Shown: one piece after another, positions 52,032 through 63,185 of the stretch
How the letters are laid out: each line of letters begins with the position of its first letter
How positions within the stretch are numbered: position 1 is the first letter of the stretch
Assembly (NCBI RefSeq): GCF_002216145.1
Contig: NZ_CP022278.1
Coordinates: 248,001 to 312,000 of the forward strand
DNA: 64,000 bases
Direction of reading: 5' to 3'
Origin: Neisseria chenwenguii
GTDB lineage: Bacteria > Pseudomonadota > Gammaproteobacteria > Burkholderiales > Neisseriaceae
Notes under the pieces: generated by a model
What the model was told of the DNA's origin: nothing
The model's input: only the letters and a program-made list of their open reading frames with translations
Databases searched by the model: none
Program-made: the position numbers and the translations under genes

Positions 52032-53789
52032 ATGTACTACAAACCGCTCCTGCTCGCCCTCATGCTCTGTTTCACCGCTCCCGCTTTTGCCGCGAAAGAC
52101 GCGCCGAAAAAAGAAAAAGCGGCGGCTGTGAAAACCAAAAAAGAACGTGCCCAAGCCGCTGAAAAATCAAACAAAAAGCCGAACAAAAAAGCTGCCGCCC
52201 GGCCGGAAGCCGAGCGCAAACCGGCGCAAGCCAAGCGCGCGGAAAAAGCGGTGAAAGAAGTTTCAGACGGCCCAAAAGCCAAGAAAACCGCAGAGCCGGC
52301 CAAAGACAGAAGAGCGCGTCAAGCCGAGAAAAACGACGAAGCAAGAACGGCTAAAAAAAGCCGTCAAGCCGAGCCGAAAAACAACAGGCCGTCTGAAAAA
52401 AACGACAAAAACAACGATAAAAAAGCAGACACCCAAAACTGGAAACGCGCCGACAAAACCGGTAAAAAAGGCAATGTAAAAAACGCCGACGAACGCCGCG
52501 TTCCCGATAAAAAAGCCGATGCGCAAAACGACGCGCGCAAGGCGGCAGAACGCCAAGACAAACGCCAAGCCGAACGCGCGCCCGCCAAAAGCGAAGCCGG
52601 TTTCCGCGATGCCGTTACCGCCGCCGCCAACGATTTGGAAGCGAAAAAAGCACTCAACCGCCGCGCCGGAAACCTGCTCGTGCGCGTCAGCGGCAATCTG
52701 AGCCAAAGCCGTTCCAACCTCGCGCAAATCAACCGCCGCCAACGTGATGCGTGGGACAAACTGCAACAGGCCGCCACCGACCTGAGCCGTCTGCAAGCCG
52801 AAGTCGCCAACACCCGCGCGCAGATTGCGCGTTTCGTTGCCGGCAGCTACAAAAGCAGCCAGCCGCAGGCCGTCACGCTCTTTCTGAAAAACGCCGAACC
52901 CGGCCAGAAAGCCCGTTTCCTGCGCTATACCCGTTACATCCATAACGCCAACCAAGCGGTTGTCAAAGACCTCGACAAACAGCAAAAAGCGCTGGCGGCG
53001 CAGGAAAGCCGTATCGGCGCCGAGTTGGGCCGTCTGAAAAAACTTCAGGCCGGCGCGCAGGCTTCGCTGCGTAAACAGGGCGCGGGCAACATCGCCGAGC
53101 AGGCCGAAAGCCGCCGCCAAAATGCCAAAATGGCCGCCGATACGCAGAAAATGGCGAAACGCAAAGAAAACGAGCAGCGCCTCAACAAACTTCTGGAAGA
53201 ACTCAACAAGCGCAAGGCCGAGCAGCGCAAACGCGAAGCCGAAGCGCGTAAAAAAGCCGCCGAAGCGCGTTTGGCTGCCGCCGAAAAAGCGCGTAAAGCC
53301 GCTGCGAAAAAAGCCGAACAAGACCGCGCCGCGATGTCCACGCTGACCAGCGAAGACATGACCCTCAAAGCGCCCGCTTTTGTGCCCATCAGCAGTCCCA
53401 ACAGCTTCAGCCGTATGCAGGGCCGTCTGAAAAAACCCGTTGCCGGCGGCGCCGTTGCCGGAATGTTCGGTCAAGACAGGGGCGAGGGCGAAGTTTGGAA
53501 AGGCGTGTTTTACGCCACACCGCCCGCGCCCGTAACCGCCATTGCCGCAGGTATGGTGATGTATGCGGGCGAACTGGAAGGCTACGGCAAGGTTGTGGTT
53601 GTCGATCACGGCGACCACTACGTCAGTGTTTACTCAGGCTTGAGCCAAACCGCCGTCGCCGAAGGCTACAACATCGCCGCCGGCCACAACATCGGCACCA
53701 GCGGCACCCTTCCCAGCGGCGAACAGGGGCTGTATCTGGAAATCCGTTACAACGGCCAGAATATGAACCCACAGTCGTGGATTAATTAA
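52032..53789 (+). CDS. EnvC-like murein hydrolase activator (degenerate LytM)
   Basis: 585 residues. Signal peptide 1-20 (MYYKPLLLALMLCFTAPAFA). Residues 21-195 are a Lys/Ala/Glu low-complexity stretch; about 195-445 form a long coiled coil (NLSQSRSNLAQINRRQRDAWDKLQQAATDLSRLQAEVANTRAQ, many Lys/Arg/Glu repeats). The C-terminal 120 residues are LytM-like (GVFYATPPAPVTAIAAGMVMYAGELEGYGKVVVVDHGDHYVSVYSGL) but the zinc ligands are replaced (YSGL for YxHL, LYLEIR for HLHFE). So it likely activates cell-division amidases instead of cutting murein. Confidence 0.87.
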   Translation: MYYKPLLLALMLCFTAPAFAAKDAPKKEKAAAVKTKKERAQAAEKSNKKPNKKAAARPEAERKPAQAKRAEKAVKEVSDGPKAKKTAEPAKDRRARQAEKNDEARTAKKSRQAEPKNNRPSEKNDKNNDKKADTQNWKRADKTGKKGNVKNADERRVPDKKADAQNDARKAAERQDKRQAERAPAKSEAGFRDAVTAAANDLEAKKALNRRAGNLLVRVSGNLSQSRSNLAQINRRQRDAWDKLQQAATDLSRLQAEVANTRAQIARFVAGSYKSSQPQAVTLFLKNAEPGQKARFLRYTRYIHNANQAVVKDLDKQQKALAAQESRIGAELGRLKKLQAGAQASLRKQGAGNIAEQAESRRQNAKMAADTQKMAKRKENEQRLNKLLEELNKRKAEQRKREAEARKKAAEARLAAAEKARKAAAKKAEQDRAAMSTLTSEDMTLKAPAFVPISSPNSFSRMQGRLKKPVAGGAVAGMFGQDRGEGEVWKGVFYATPPAPVTAIAAGMVMYAGELEGYGKVVVVDHGDHYVSVYSGLSQTAVAEGYNIAAGHNIGTSGTLPSGEQGLYLEIRYNGQNMNPQSWIN

Positions 53790-53800
53790 TCTGCTGTATT

Positions 53801-53852
53801 TATTTTTCAGACGGCCCTGAACCGAAAAAACCACATTCAGGCCGTCTGAAAC
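53801..53852 (+). terminator. Inverted DUS pair after EnvC-like gene
   Basis: TTTTTCAGACGGCC near 53,803 and AGGCCGTCTGAA at 53839-53850. Confidence 0.65.
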
Positions 53853-53998
53853 CGTCATAGAAACACGCCCTAGCATTTTTTTACCCTAATACGGTTGTTT
53901 CCACGCCCCAAATCACATAAAGTTTCACAGATTACGGTTTCCGCCCACACCATACCGGGCGGTTAAGCCAAACAGATTAAGAGAAAGCCGAATCCAGC

Positions 53999-55486
53999 AT
54001 GTCAAAATCCACTTTGAAAAAAGTTGCACTCTACACATTAGGCGCGTTCAGCGGCGTTGCCGTCAGCCTGAGCGTTCAGAGCTTTGCCGCCGAAAAGGAA
54101 AAAACCGAAGCCCTGCCCGTCCAATCCATCCGTACCATGGCCGAAGTGTACGGCCAGATCAAAGCCAACTACTACCAAGACAAAACCGATGCCGAGCTGT
54201 TTGAAGGCGCCATGAAAGGCATGGTTGCCGACCTCGACCCGCATTCGGAATACATGGACAAAAAAGGCTATGCCGACCTGAAAGAAAACACCAGCGGCGA
54301 GTTTGGAGGCTTGGGCATGGAAGTCGGTCAGGAAGACGGCTTCGTCAAAGTCGTCGCCCCGATTGAAGACACGCCCGCCGAACGCGCCGGCGTGAAAAGC
54401 GGCGATTTCATCGTCAAAATCGACAACGCCTCCACCCGCGGCATGACTGTCAGCGAAGCGGTGAAAAAAATGCGCGGCAAACCGGGCACCAAAATCACCC
54501 TCACCCTCTCGCGTAAAAATGCCGACAAACCCATCGTCGTCAACATCACCCGCGCGATTATCAAAGTCAAAAGCGTGCGCCACCATCTGCTCGAGCCGGG
54601 CTACGGCTACATCCGCGTCACCCAGTTCCAAGAGCGCACCGTCGGCGCCGTCAACGACGCCGCCAAAGCCTTGGTCAAACAAAACAAAGCACCGCTTAAA
54701 GGCATCATCCTCGACCTGCGCGACGACCCGGGCGGCCTTCTGAACGGCGCGGTCGGCGTTTCCGCCGCCTTCCTGCCCGAGGGTGCGACCGTTGTCAGCA
54801 CCAAAGGCCGCGACGGCAAAGTCGGCATGACGCTCAAAGCCATGCCCGAAGACTACATCCTCTCGCGCGGCAGCACGCCCCTGAGCGGCCTGCCGCCCGA
54901 ACTGAAAACCATCCCGCTGACCGTATTGATCAATTCCGGCTCGGCCTCCGCCTCCGAAATCGTCGCCGGCGCCCTGCAAGACCACAAACGCGCCGTGATT
55001 GTCGGTACACAAAGTTTCGGCAAAGGCTCGGTGCAAACCGTGATTCCGCTGTCCAACGGCAGCGCGGTCAAGCTGACCACCTCGCTCTACTACACGCCGA
55101 AAGACCGATCGATTCAGGCGCAGGGCATCGCTCCCGATGTGGAAGTGAAAGACAAAGACCGCGCCTATGAAAGTCGCGAAGCCGATCTCGTCGGCCACAT
55201 CGGCAACCCGCTGGGCGGCGAAGATGTGAACAGCAGCCAATACGAACCGATTCCGAAAGACGAAGCAGAAAAAGACGCTAAAGATACGAAAGCCAAGTCG
55301 GACAAAGACAAAGCGAAGGAAAAAGAAGACATTTCCTCCCGCCGTATCCCGAATCCGGCAAAAGACGACCAACTGCGCAAAGCGTTGGAACTGGTGAAAA
55401 ACCCCGCCGAATGGCAGAAATCTTTAGGTTTGGCCGCAAAAAAACCCGCGCCGAAAAAAGGCAAAGATAAGAAAGACGAAAAATAA
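53999..55486 (+). CDS. ctpA: S41 carboxy-terminal processing protease (CtpA/Prc type)
   Basis: A 495-residue periplasmic protease. Signal peptide (ALYTLGAFSGVAVSLSVQSFAA), N-terminal helical DPHSEYMDKKGYADLKENTSGEFGGLG, PDZ domain (VVAPIEDTPAERAGVKSGDFIVKID), then the catalytic domain with Ser in NSGSASASEIVAGAL (about residue 319) and Lys in GTQSFGKGSVQ (about 344). C-terminal 90 residues are Lys/Asp-rich. In many bacteria it follows an EnvC-like gene, as here. Confidence 0.93.
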   Translation: MSKSTLKKVALYTLGAFSGVAVSLSVQSFAAEKEKTEALPVQSIRTMAEVYGQIKANYYQDKTDAELFEGAMKGMVADLDPHSEYMDKKGYADLKENTSGEFGGLGMEVGQEDGFVKVVAPIEDTPAERAGVKSGDFIVKIDNASTRGMTVSEAVKKMRGKPGTKITLTLSRKNADKPIVVNITRAIIKVKSVRHHLLEPGYGYIRVTQFQERTVGAVNDAAKALVKQNKAPLKGIILDLRDDPGGLLNGAVGVSAAFLPEGATVVSTKGRDGKVGMTLKAMPEDYILSRGSTPLSGLPPELKTIPLTVLINSGSASASEIVAGALQDHKRAVIVGTQSFGKGSVQTVIPLSNGSAVKLTTSLYYTPKDRSIQAQGIAPDVEVKDKDRAYESREADLVGHIGNPLGGEDVNSSQYEPIPKDEAEKDAKDTKAKSDKDKAKEKEDISSRRIPNPAKDDQLRKALELVKNPAEWQKSLGLAAKKPAPKKGKDKKDEK

Positions 55487-55505
55487 AGCGTTTTTTTTAA
55501 ACTTC

Positions 55506-55556
55506 AGGCCGTCTGAAAAATACCGGAAACCGCATCCGTTTTTTCAGACGGCCTTT
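55506..55556 (+). terminator. Inverted DUS terminator after ctpA
   Basis: AGGCCGTCTGAAAAA and TTTTTTCAGACGGCCTTT around a 21-nt loop. Confidence 0.72.
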
Positions 55557-55572
55557 CACAAGGGAAAACATC

Positions 55573-56949
55573 ATGGCCAAAGCCCCGAAAACCGTTTACC
55601 AATGCAGCGAATGCGGCGGCACTTCGCCCAAATGGCAGGGCAAATGCCCGCATTGCGGCGAATGGAACACGCTTCAGGAAAACCTCACCGCGCCCGAGCC
55701 GAAAAACGCCCGTTTCCAGTCTTGGGCGGCGGATATTTCCAAAGTGCAGGCATTATCCGAAGTGACCGCCGTGGAAGTGCCGCGCGAACCGACCGGCGTG
55801 GGCGAACTCGACCGCGTGCTGGGCGGCGGGCTGGTGGCGGGTGCGGTGATTCTGCTCGGCGGCGATCCCGGCATCGGCAAATCCACGCTGCTGCTGCAAA
55901 CCGTCGCCAAAATGGCGCAAAGCCGCAAGGTTTTGTACGTTTCCGGCGAGGAATCGGCACAACAGGTCGCCCTGCGCGCACAGCGTTTGGAACTGCCCGC
56001 CGACGGAGTGAACCTTTTGGCAGAAATCCGCATGGAAGCCGTTCAGACGGCCTTGAAGCAGCACGAACCGGCTGTAGTCGTCATCGATTCGATTCAGACC
56101 ATGTATTCCGACCAAATCACCAGCGCGCCCGGTTCGGTGTCGCAGGTACGCGAATGTGCCGCGCAACTCACGCGCATGGCCAAACAGATGGGCATCACCA
56201 TGATTCTGGTCGGCCATGTCACCAAAGACGGCGCCATCGCCGGCCCGCGCGTGCTCGAGCATATGGTGGACACGGTTTTGTATTTCGAGGGCGACCAGCA
56301 TTCCAACTACCGCATGATCCGCGCCATCAAAAACCGTTTCGGTGCGGCCAATGAGCTGGGCGTGTTCGCCATGACCGAACACGGCCTGAAAGGTGTTTCC
56401 AACCCCTCGGCGATTTTCCTTGCCAGTTATCGCGGCGACGTCCCCGGCTCGTGCGTCCTCGTCACCCAGGAAGGCAGCCGCCCGCTTTTGGTCGAAATCC
56501 AAGCCCTCGTTGACGACGCACACGGCTTCACGCCCAAACGCCTCACTGTCGGCCTCGAGCAAAACCGCCTCGCCATGCTCTTGGCCGTGTTAAACCGCCA
56601 CGCCGGCATCGCCTGTTTCGACCAAGACGTGTTCCTCAACGCCGTCGGCGGCGTAAAAATCATGGAACCTGCCGCCGACCTTGCCGTCATCCTCGCCATG
56701 CTCTCCAGCTTCCGTAACCGCCCGCTGCCTGAAAAAATGGTCGCCTTCGGCGAAATCGGCCTCAGCGGCGAAGTCCGCCCCGTCGCCCGCGGACAGGAAC
56801 GCCTGAAAGAAGCGGAAAAACTCGGCTTCAAACGCGCCATCGTGCCGAAAGCCAATATGCCGCGCAACGCCAATGAGTTCCCTAACCTGAAAATTTTCGG
56901 CGTTTCCAGCTTACAGGAAGCGGTAGACATCTGCCGCAACAGCGAATGA
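55573..56949 (+). CDS. radA: DNA repair protein RadA
   Basis: A 458-residue RecA-like branch-migration helicase. Zinc finger CSECGGTSPKWQGKCPHC at residues 10-27, Walker A GGDPGIGKSTLLLQ near residue 97, Walker B AVVVIDSIQTM, the RadA-specific KNRFG near residue 255, and a C-terminal Lon-like domain (GLSGEVRPVARGQERLKEAEKLGFKRAIVPKAN). Relevant to recombination of incoming DNA in a transformable genus. Confidence 0.96.
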   Translation: MAKAPKTVYQCSECGGTSPKWQGKCPHCGEWNTLQENLTAPEPKNARFQSWAADISKVQALSEVTAVEVPREPTGVGELDRVLGGGLVAGAVILLGGDPGIGKSTLLLQTVAKMAQSRKVLYVSGEESAQQVALRAQRLELPADGVNLLAEIRMEAVQTALKQHEPAVVVIDSIQTMYSDQITSAPGSVSQVRECAAQLTRMAKQMGITMILVGHVTKDGAIAGPRVLEHMVDTVLYFEGDQHSNYRMIRAIKNRFGAANELGVFAMTEHGLKGVSNPSAIFLASYRGDVPGSCVLVTQEGSRPLLVEIQALVDDAHGFTPKRLTVGLEQNRLAMLLAVLNRHAGIACFDQDVFLNAVGGVKIMEPAADLAVILAMLSSFRNRPLPEKMVAFGEIGLSGEVRPVARGQERLKEAEKLGFKRAIVPKANMPRNANEFPNLKIFGVSSLQEAVDICRNSE

Positions 56950-56950
56950 G

Positions 56951-56998
56951 TTTTCAGACGGCCTGTATTTTCACTAAAACGCCAAAGGCCGTCTGAAA
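56951..56998 (+). terminator. Inverted DUS pair after radA
   Basis: TTTTCAGACGGCCTG and AGGCCGTCTGAAA with a 20-nt loop, starting right after the stop. Confidence 0.68.
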
Positions 56999-57066
56999 CT
57001 TCAGTTGATGCCGGACTCGCTCAGCCCCACATTCAAAACATTGGTTTGACCGACATGAAAATACGT

Positions 57067-57102
57067 AAAGGCCGTCTGAAAAACGATTTTTCAGACGGCT
57101 TT
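57067..57102 (-). terminator. Inverted DUS terminator after serS
   Basis: AAAGGCCGTCTGAAAAA and TTTTTCAGACGGCTTT, 20 nt beyond the serS stop. Confidence 0.78.
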
Positions 57103-57122
57103 CGTTTAAATACTGCTGCGGC

Positions 57123-58699
<1,577 letters not shown>

Positions 58700-58878
58700 C
58701 TTTGCTTCCCAAGCAGTGCCGAAGGAAATCTGCGCCCTTACGCCGGCATTGCTTTGGCTGTTTTCCTGTTCGATGTGGTCTTGGGCACTTTCGATACGGA
58801 GTCTGCCTTTGATGTCGGTGTCGATGCGGTTGGCGGTGGTACCAAGTTGTGGGCTTTCAGACGGCATTGAGACTTGCG

Positions 58879-58932
58879 TACGGTTACGCTTTGCTTTGAG
58901 CAAAGCTAACCAACCGTACCTACGCTTGCTGC
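58879..58932. repeat. Palindromic repeat inserted in tpsA remnant
   Basis: GTACGGTTACGCTTTGC, then GAGCAAAGCTAACCAACCGTAC followed by CTACGCTTGCTG. Shares the GTACGGTTA/TAACC..GTACC ends with the modA-modB inverted repeat. It splits the TpsA sequence between EIE-type repeats. Confidence 0.65.
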
Positions 58933-60114
58933 CGTACGATGCGGTGGTTTTTGTCGGATTCGCTGCCGTGGCTTTCGCGTTTGGCGGTTTCGACAGTACC
59001 AAGGCTGATGTCACCTTCCGAACGGATAATGGTCTGCCCGCCTGCGGCGCGGTTGCGCAGGGTGGCGCCGACAAAGTCGATTTTACCCGCTTCGACCATC
59101 TGCGGTTCGAGCCAGACGATGTCGGAAGCCAGCCGTGCGGTCTGCTCGGCGGTCAGGGCAATGCCGGGGATGAGGCCGAGCTGTTTGGCGGCGGTAATGC
59201 CGGCATCCATCAGGGCTTTGAACTGCGCTTCGTCGCCGGCATAGCCTTCGAGACGGCGGTAGCCTGTGAGGCGGGCAATCTGTTCGGTTACAAGACGCTG
59301 TTCGTAATAGAGCCGTCGCCGAGCCGTTTTTGGGTGTTGGCGGTATCCTGTCCCAACGCTTTGAGCATATAGCTGCTGCCCAACCATTGGCGGCGGTCGG
59401 TAAAGGCGGGATCGGTTTCGGCCAGGTAGTCCGGCCGCGCGGAATCGACGGTAAACAGGCTGCCCGACGGCAAGGCCGATGCCTGCGGCAGGCTGCGCAT
59501 AAGCACCTTCGTACTGCCTTCGGGACTGACGGCAGCAGTAGAGACGGCAGCCGCCTGCGGCTGTCCGGCGAAGGAAAGTGCGGCGGTGTTTTGTCTGACT
59601 TCGGAGACGGGGACTTCGAAATCTGCGCTTGCCGGCGGTATGGCGGATACGGGAATCACGTCTTTGTCGAACTCGATATGCCGTGAGCCGCGAGAGCCGT
59701 GCTTGTCGTAACTGCCGCGGCGGCTGAAGCCGTCATTAACGGTGCGAACGGTCTGTTTCGACGGTTCATTATTAATGAAAGCCGTGCCGCCGATTGTGCC
59801 GCCGCTGAGGATAAAGCTGTCTTTGTTCAGCCAGTTTCCGCCGTCGGCCTGCAAACTGCCGCCGACGATGATTTCAGACGGCCTGTTTTCGACAATCCGC
59901 TGTTTGTAAACCGATTGGATGTAATCGGATTTGCGGAGGCTTTCGACGGCATATTTGTGAAACGGAATGTTGGTACCGTCGTAACGGTACAGATTAAGGT
60001 CGTGATCTTCCTTCTTCATCCAACCGCTTTCGCCCTCAATATATATTTCAGGCTGCCTGAAAGATTTTCGCTGGTGCTTACCCCCAATCCACATAAACCC
60101 ACTTTCAGGCTGCC

Positions 60115-60372
60115 TTAAAACCTATCCCAATCATCAGGACGATGGTCTGCCGCCGCCCAAATAAACAACGCGTAAACCAAATACACTATCCCCACCACCG
60201 CTGCAATACCCTTTGCCAGCGTGGGGAAAATCTCATGCAGCACACACAATGCACCCGCCGCAGCGAGCCACATCAGCCACACTTTGAACGGCGGATACCG
60301 ACCAATCATGTGGTCAATATAATCTGCCCGCTCAAATTGCTCGCGTAACCAATTTTTCAATCCATCCCACAT
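60115..60372 (-). CDS. Intact 85-residue membrane protein inside the tpsA remnant
   Basis: MWDGLKNWLREQFERADYID (amphipathic, charged), then helices WLMWLAAAGALCVLHEIF and GIAAVVGIVYLVYALFIWAAA, ending DHRPDDWDRF. SD AAAGGAG at ideal distance. No match recognised. TTCAGGCTGCCTT follows the stop, and TTCAGGCTGCCTGAA lies at 60047-60061. Position between TpsA blocks recalls immunity or accessory genes carried in tps/cdi cassettes, but this is only context. Confidence 0.65.
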   Translation of the reverse strand: MWDGLKNWLREQFERADYIDHMIGRYPPFKVWLMWLAAAGALCVLHEIFPTLAKGIAAVVGIVYLVYALFIWAAADHRPDDWDRF

Positions 60373-63185
60373 CGTTTACTCCTTTCAATACGGCTTTCAG
60401 ACTGCCTTTGCCGTATTGTATCCCCCAAAGGCAGCAAAAAACGGCTCTGCTTCGCCGACACGCGTATAAGACACGACATGCTTCTTCTCTGCCGGATATT
60501 CTTCCGCCTTGAAATGGTTGTTCAGATTCTGCAAATCTGCCGCCGCAATCACGGCATCCCCTTTTGCTTCGATGCGCGCTGCCGTTAGTCAGACGCTGCG
60601 CTGTTCCCTCGGCACGGTTCTGCCCGTTCAAACGGCCTCCGATATACAGGCTGCCTTCGGATGCGATCAGACCGCCTTCGCGGTTGTGGATTTCCGTCGC
60701 GCCGATGTCCAGCCGCTCCCGCGCGGTAACCACGGCGGCGCGGGTGGTTCCGTCTGCATTTTCTTCGTAGTTGTTCAGACGGCCTGCGGCAAGGGCAATA
60801 TGGTTGCCGTAAATTCTGCCTGAGCCCGCATTTTCGATTTCCGCCGCTTCGACGCGGGTCAGCCCGCCGCTGTTGATCAGGCCGAGGTTGCTTAAAATGG
60901 CTTGGCTTTCGCGTTCAGACGGACGCTTTCTCCCGCCTGTATGCTGCCCGTTACCGACGGCGGCGGCTTCGACGGTTGCCGCCGTACTGCCCGTCAGGCG
61001 GCTGCCGGCGTTGTTCAAACGGCCCTGTGTATGTGCAGGGTCAGGTTCCGCCCGGCTTCAAGGGTTTGCGTGTTGGTAAAATCTTCTTTTAGGGAAACAG
61101 CCATGTCCCGGCCGGCAGCCAACGTGCCGTCGGTACGCAGGCCGGCGCTCTCCAGGTTCAGATCGCGCCCCGCTGTCAGGCTGCCGCCGCCGTTTTGCAG
61201 GGTTCCGGTTTGGATGCTGACATCCTGTTTGGCACTGATGAGGCCGCTGCGGTTGTCTAGGCCGTCTGAAAGGCTCAATACGGCGGCTTCGTCGGTACGG
61301 ATCATGCCGCCGCTGTTGTCCAGCGAACGCCCCGTCAGATTCAGACGGTCTGCATCCAACGTTCCTCCTGCGTTTGCCGTTTCGGCAGTGATGACGGCCT
61401 GCCGTGCAGCGGTCTGCCCGCTGCGGTTATCGAACTGCGCCGAGGCGATCTCAAGGCTGCTGTCCAATTCCAGCGTGCCGCCGCAGTTGTCGGTCAGGCG
61501 GTTGCGGAAGACTGCTCGCTCTGCGGCGGAAAAGCGGCCGTTTCGGTTGGCAAAGGTCTGCGCCGCGATGTCGGCTTGGCGGACGTAAACCGTGCTGCTG
61601 TTGGCAAAGTGCGCACCGCCGGCGCTCAAGGTGTCGAGACTGTGTGTGCCGCTGTTGTCGATACGTTCGCTGCCGATACCGATACGGTTGGCGGTAATGC
61701 CGCCGCTGTTGGTCAGGCCGTCTGAAATGCGCAGATAGCCGTCGGCAAAGGCGGAAACGTTTGGAACGGCGGCTGTCGAAGTCTGCTCGCCGCCTGATGC
61801 GGAGGATGGTGCCGACGGGGTCCGGGTGCCTGCGGATACCGCGCCCGATGCACCCTGCCCTGCGCCGGCAGAACCTATGCTGCCGCTGTTGGCAAGCGAA
61901 ACTGCTGACGGTCAGGCCCTGCAAACCGCTTTGCACGATGTGACCGCTGTTGTTCAGACGGCCTATGGAAAATGCCAGCCTGCCGGCGCGGATTTCACCG
62001 CTGTTGGCGGTCTGTCGGGCATCGGCCTACAAAGTTGCGCCTGCGGCAATAAAACCGCTGTTGTTCAGGCCGTCTGAAACGGTTTCTGCAAAACCGCCGT
62101 CGGACGCAGCGATGCTGCCGCTGTTATCGATCAAGCCGTCGGCGCTTAACCGACACGTTTCCCGCCCGGGCAAACAGTTGCCCTGCATTACGGATAACGG
62201 CACCTTTTTCATGGCTGAGAAGCGTAATTTTGTCTGCATACATTCCGCCCAGCCGACCGGTATCGATGGCGGTATAGCCCGACGGGACGGTGCTATCCCC
62301 CTACTCTGCCGCCTGCCGCATCAGTGCGGCTGCCTACGGCGACGGTCAGGTTTTTTGCCCAAATGCCCGCATCGGTCTGTACGCCGCGTGCCAAAATCCG
62401 GGTGCAGTCGGCATCGGCGGTGTCCAAACCCGCCCCGCCGATACGGATGCCGCCGCTGTGTGCGAAACCGTCGATGGCACCGTCTTTCCAAACCGGCCTC
62501 CCGCCTGCCAGGGTAACGCCTGCGGCATTGATAAAACCGCCGCTGACGCTGATGCCCGCCGGATTGGCCATGACGGCTTCGGCACGCCGTCCGCCCACTT
62601 CGATATAGCCGTTCAGCAGACTGGGATTAGCGCTTTCAATCTGGTTGACGATGACGCGGGCTTCGCCGCGCGCCAGCCACGGATTGCCCTGTATCCAGCC
62701 GCCGAGCTGTGTCTGCACGTCGGTACGGCTGTTGTTGAACAGCGCGCCTCTGCCGTCCACGTCGAAACGGCTGAAGCGGTTGAGCGAAACGCCCGCGCCG
62801 TTCGGCGTTTGGATGTTGGCCTGCGGCAGGCCGTTGGCGCTCAGCAACACGGTTGCCTGCTCATGTGCCGCCGCGCTGCGGTCGGTACAGATGTCGGCAG
62901 CTGCTGCAAAGCCTGCCGAACCCAGCGCGGCGGAGGTAAAGAAAGCGGCGGTGCAAAGGCGCAGGTTCGGCATACGCGGGCTGCGGCGGCTTGTGCGCCT
63001 GCCTGCGCTGCGGCCTGCGGCAGATGCGGTTTCGGGTACGGCCATCAGGCTGTTTCGGTGCGGATTGAAAATGATTTTGTAGAGGTTGCGGTTCATGATG
63101 CGGCTTTCGGTGCCGTCTGAAAACCTGCCTGCGGCAGCGGGCGTATTCGGACGGCACGGCAATGGTTGGAAAATGTCCGGTGGGA

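Larger units (their letters stand above)
58700..63096 (-). pseudogene. Two-partner secretion exoprotein TpsA (hemagglutinin/CdiA-like), decayed
   Basis: ATG 63096 begins an extended signal peptide (MNRNLYKIIFNPHRNSLMAV), then the TPS secretion domain: ADICTDRSAAAHEQATVLLSANGLPQANIQTPNGAGVSLNRFSRFDVDGRGALFNNSRT, GGWIQGNPWLARGEARVIVNQIESANPSLLNGYIEVGGRRAEAVMANPAGISVSGG. The frame breaks near 62,290 and again several times. Filamentous-hemagglutinin repeats (DNSGG, NNSG, NRSG, AGRDL) continue in pieces to 60,540. Later blocks lie at 60,050-59,290 (DPAFTDRRQWLGSSYMLKALG) and 59,335-58,930 (YYEQRLVTEQIARLTGYR). No toxin tip. Cannot make an intact exoprotein. Confidence 0.85.
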
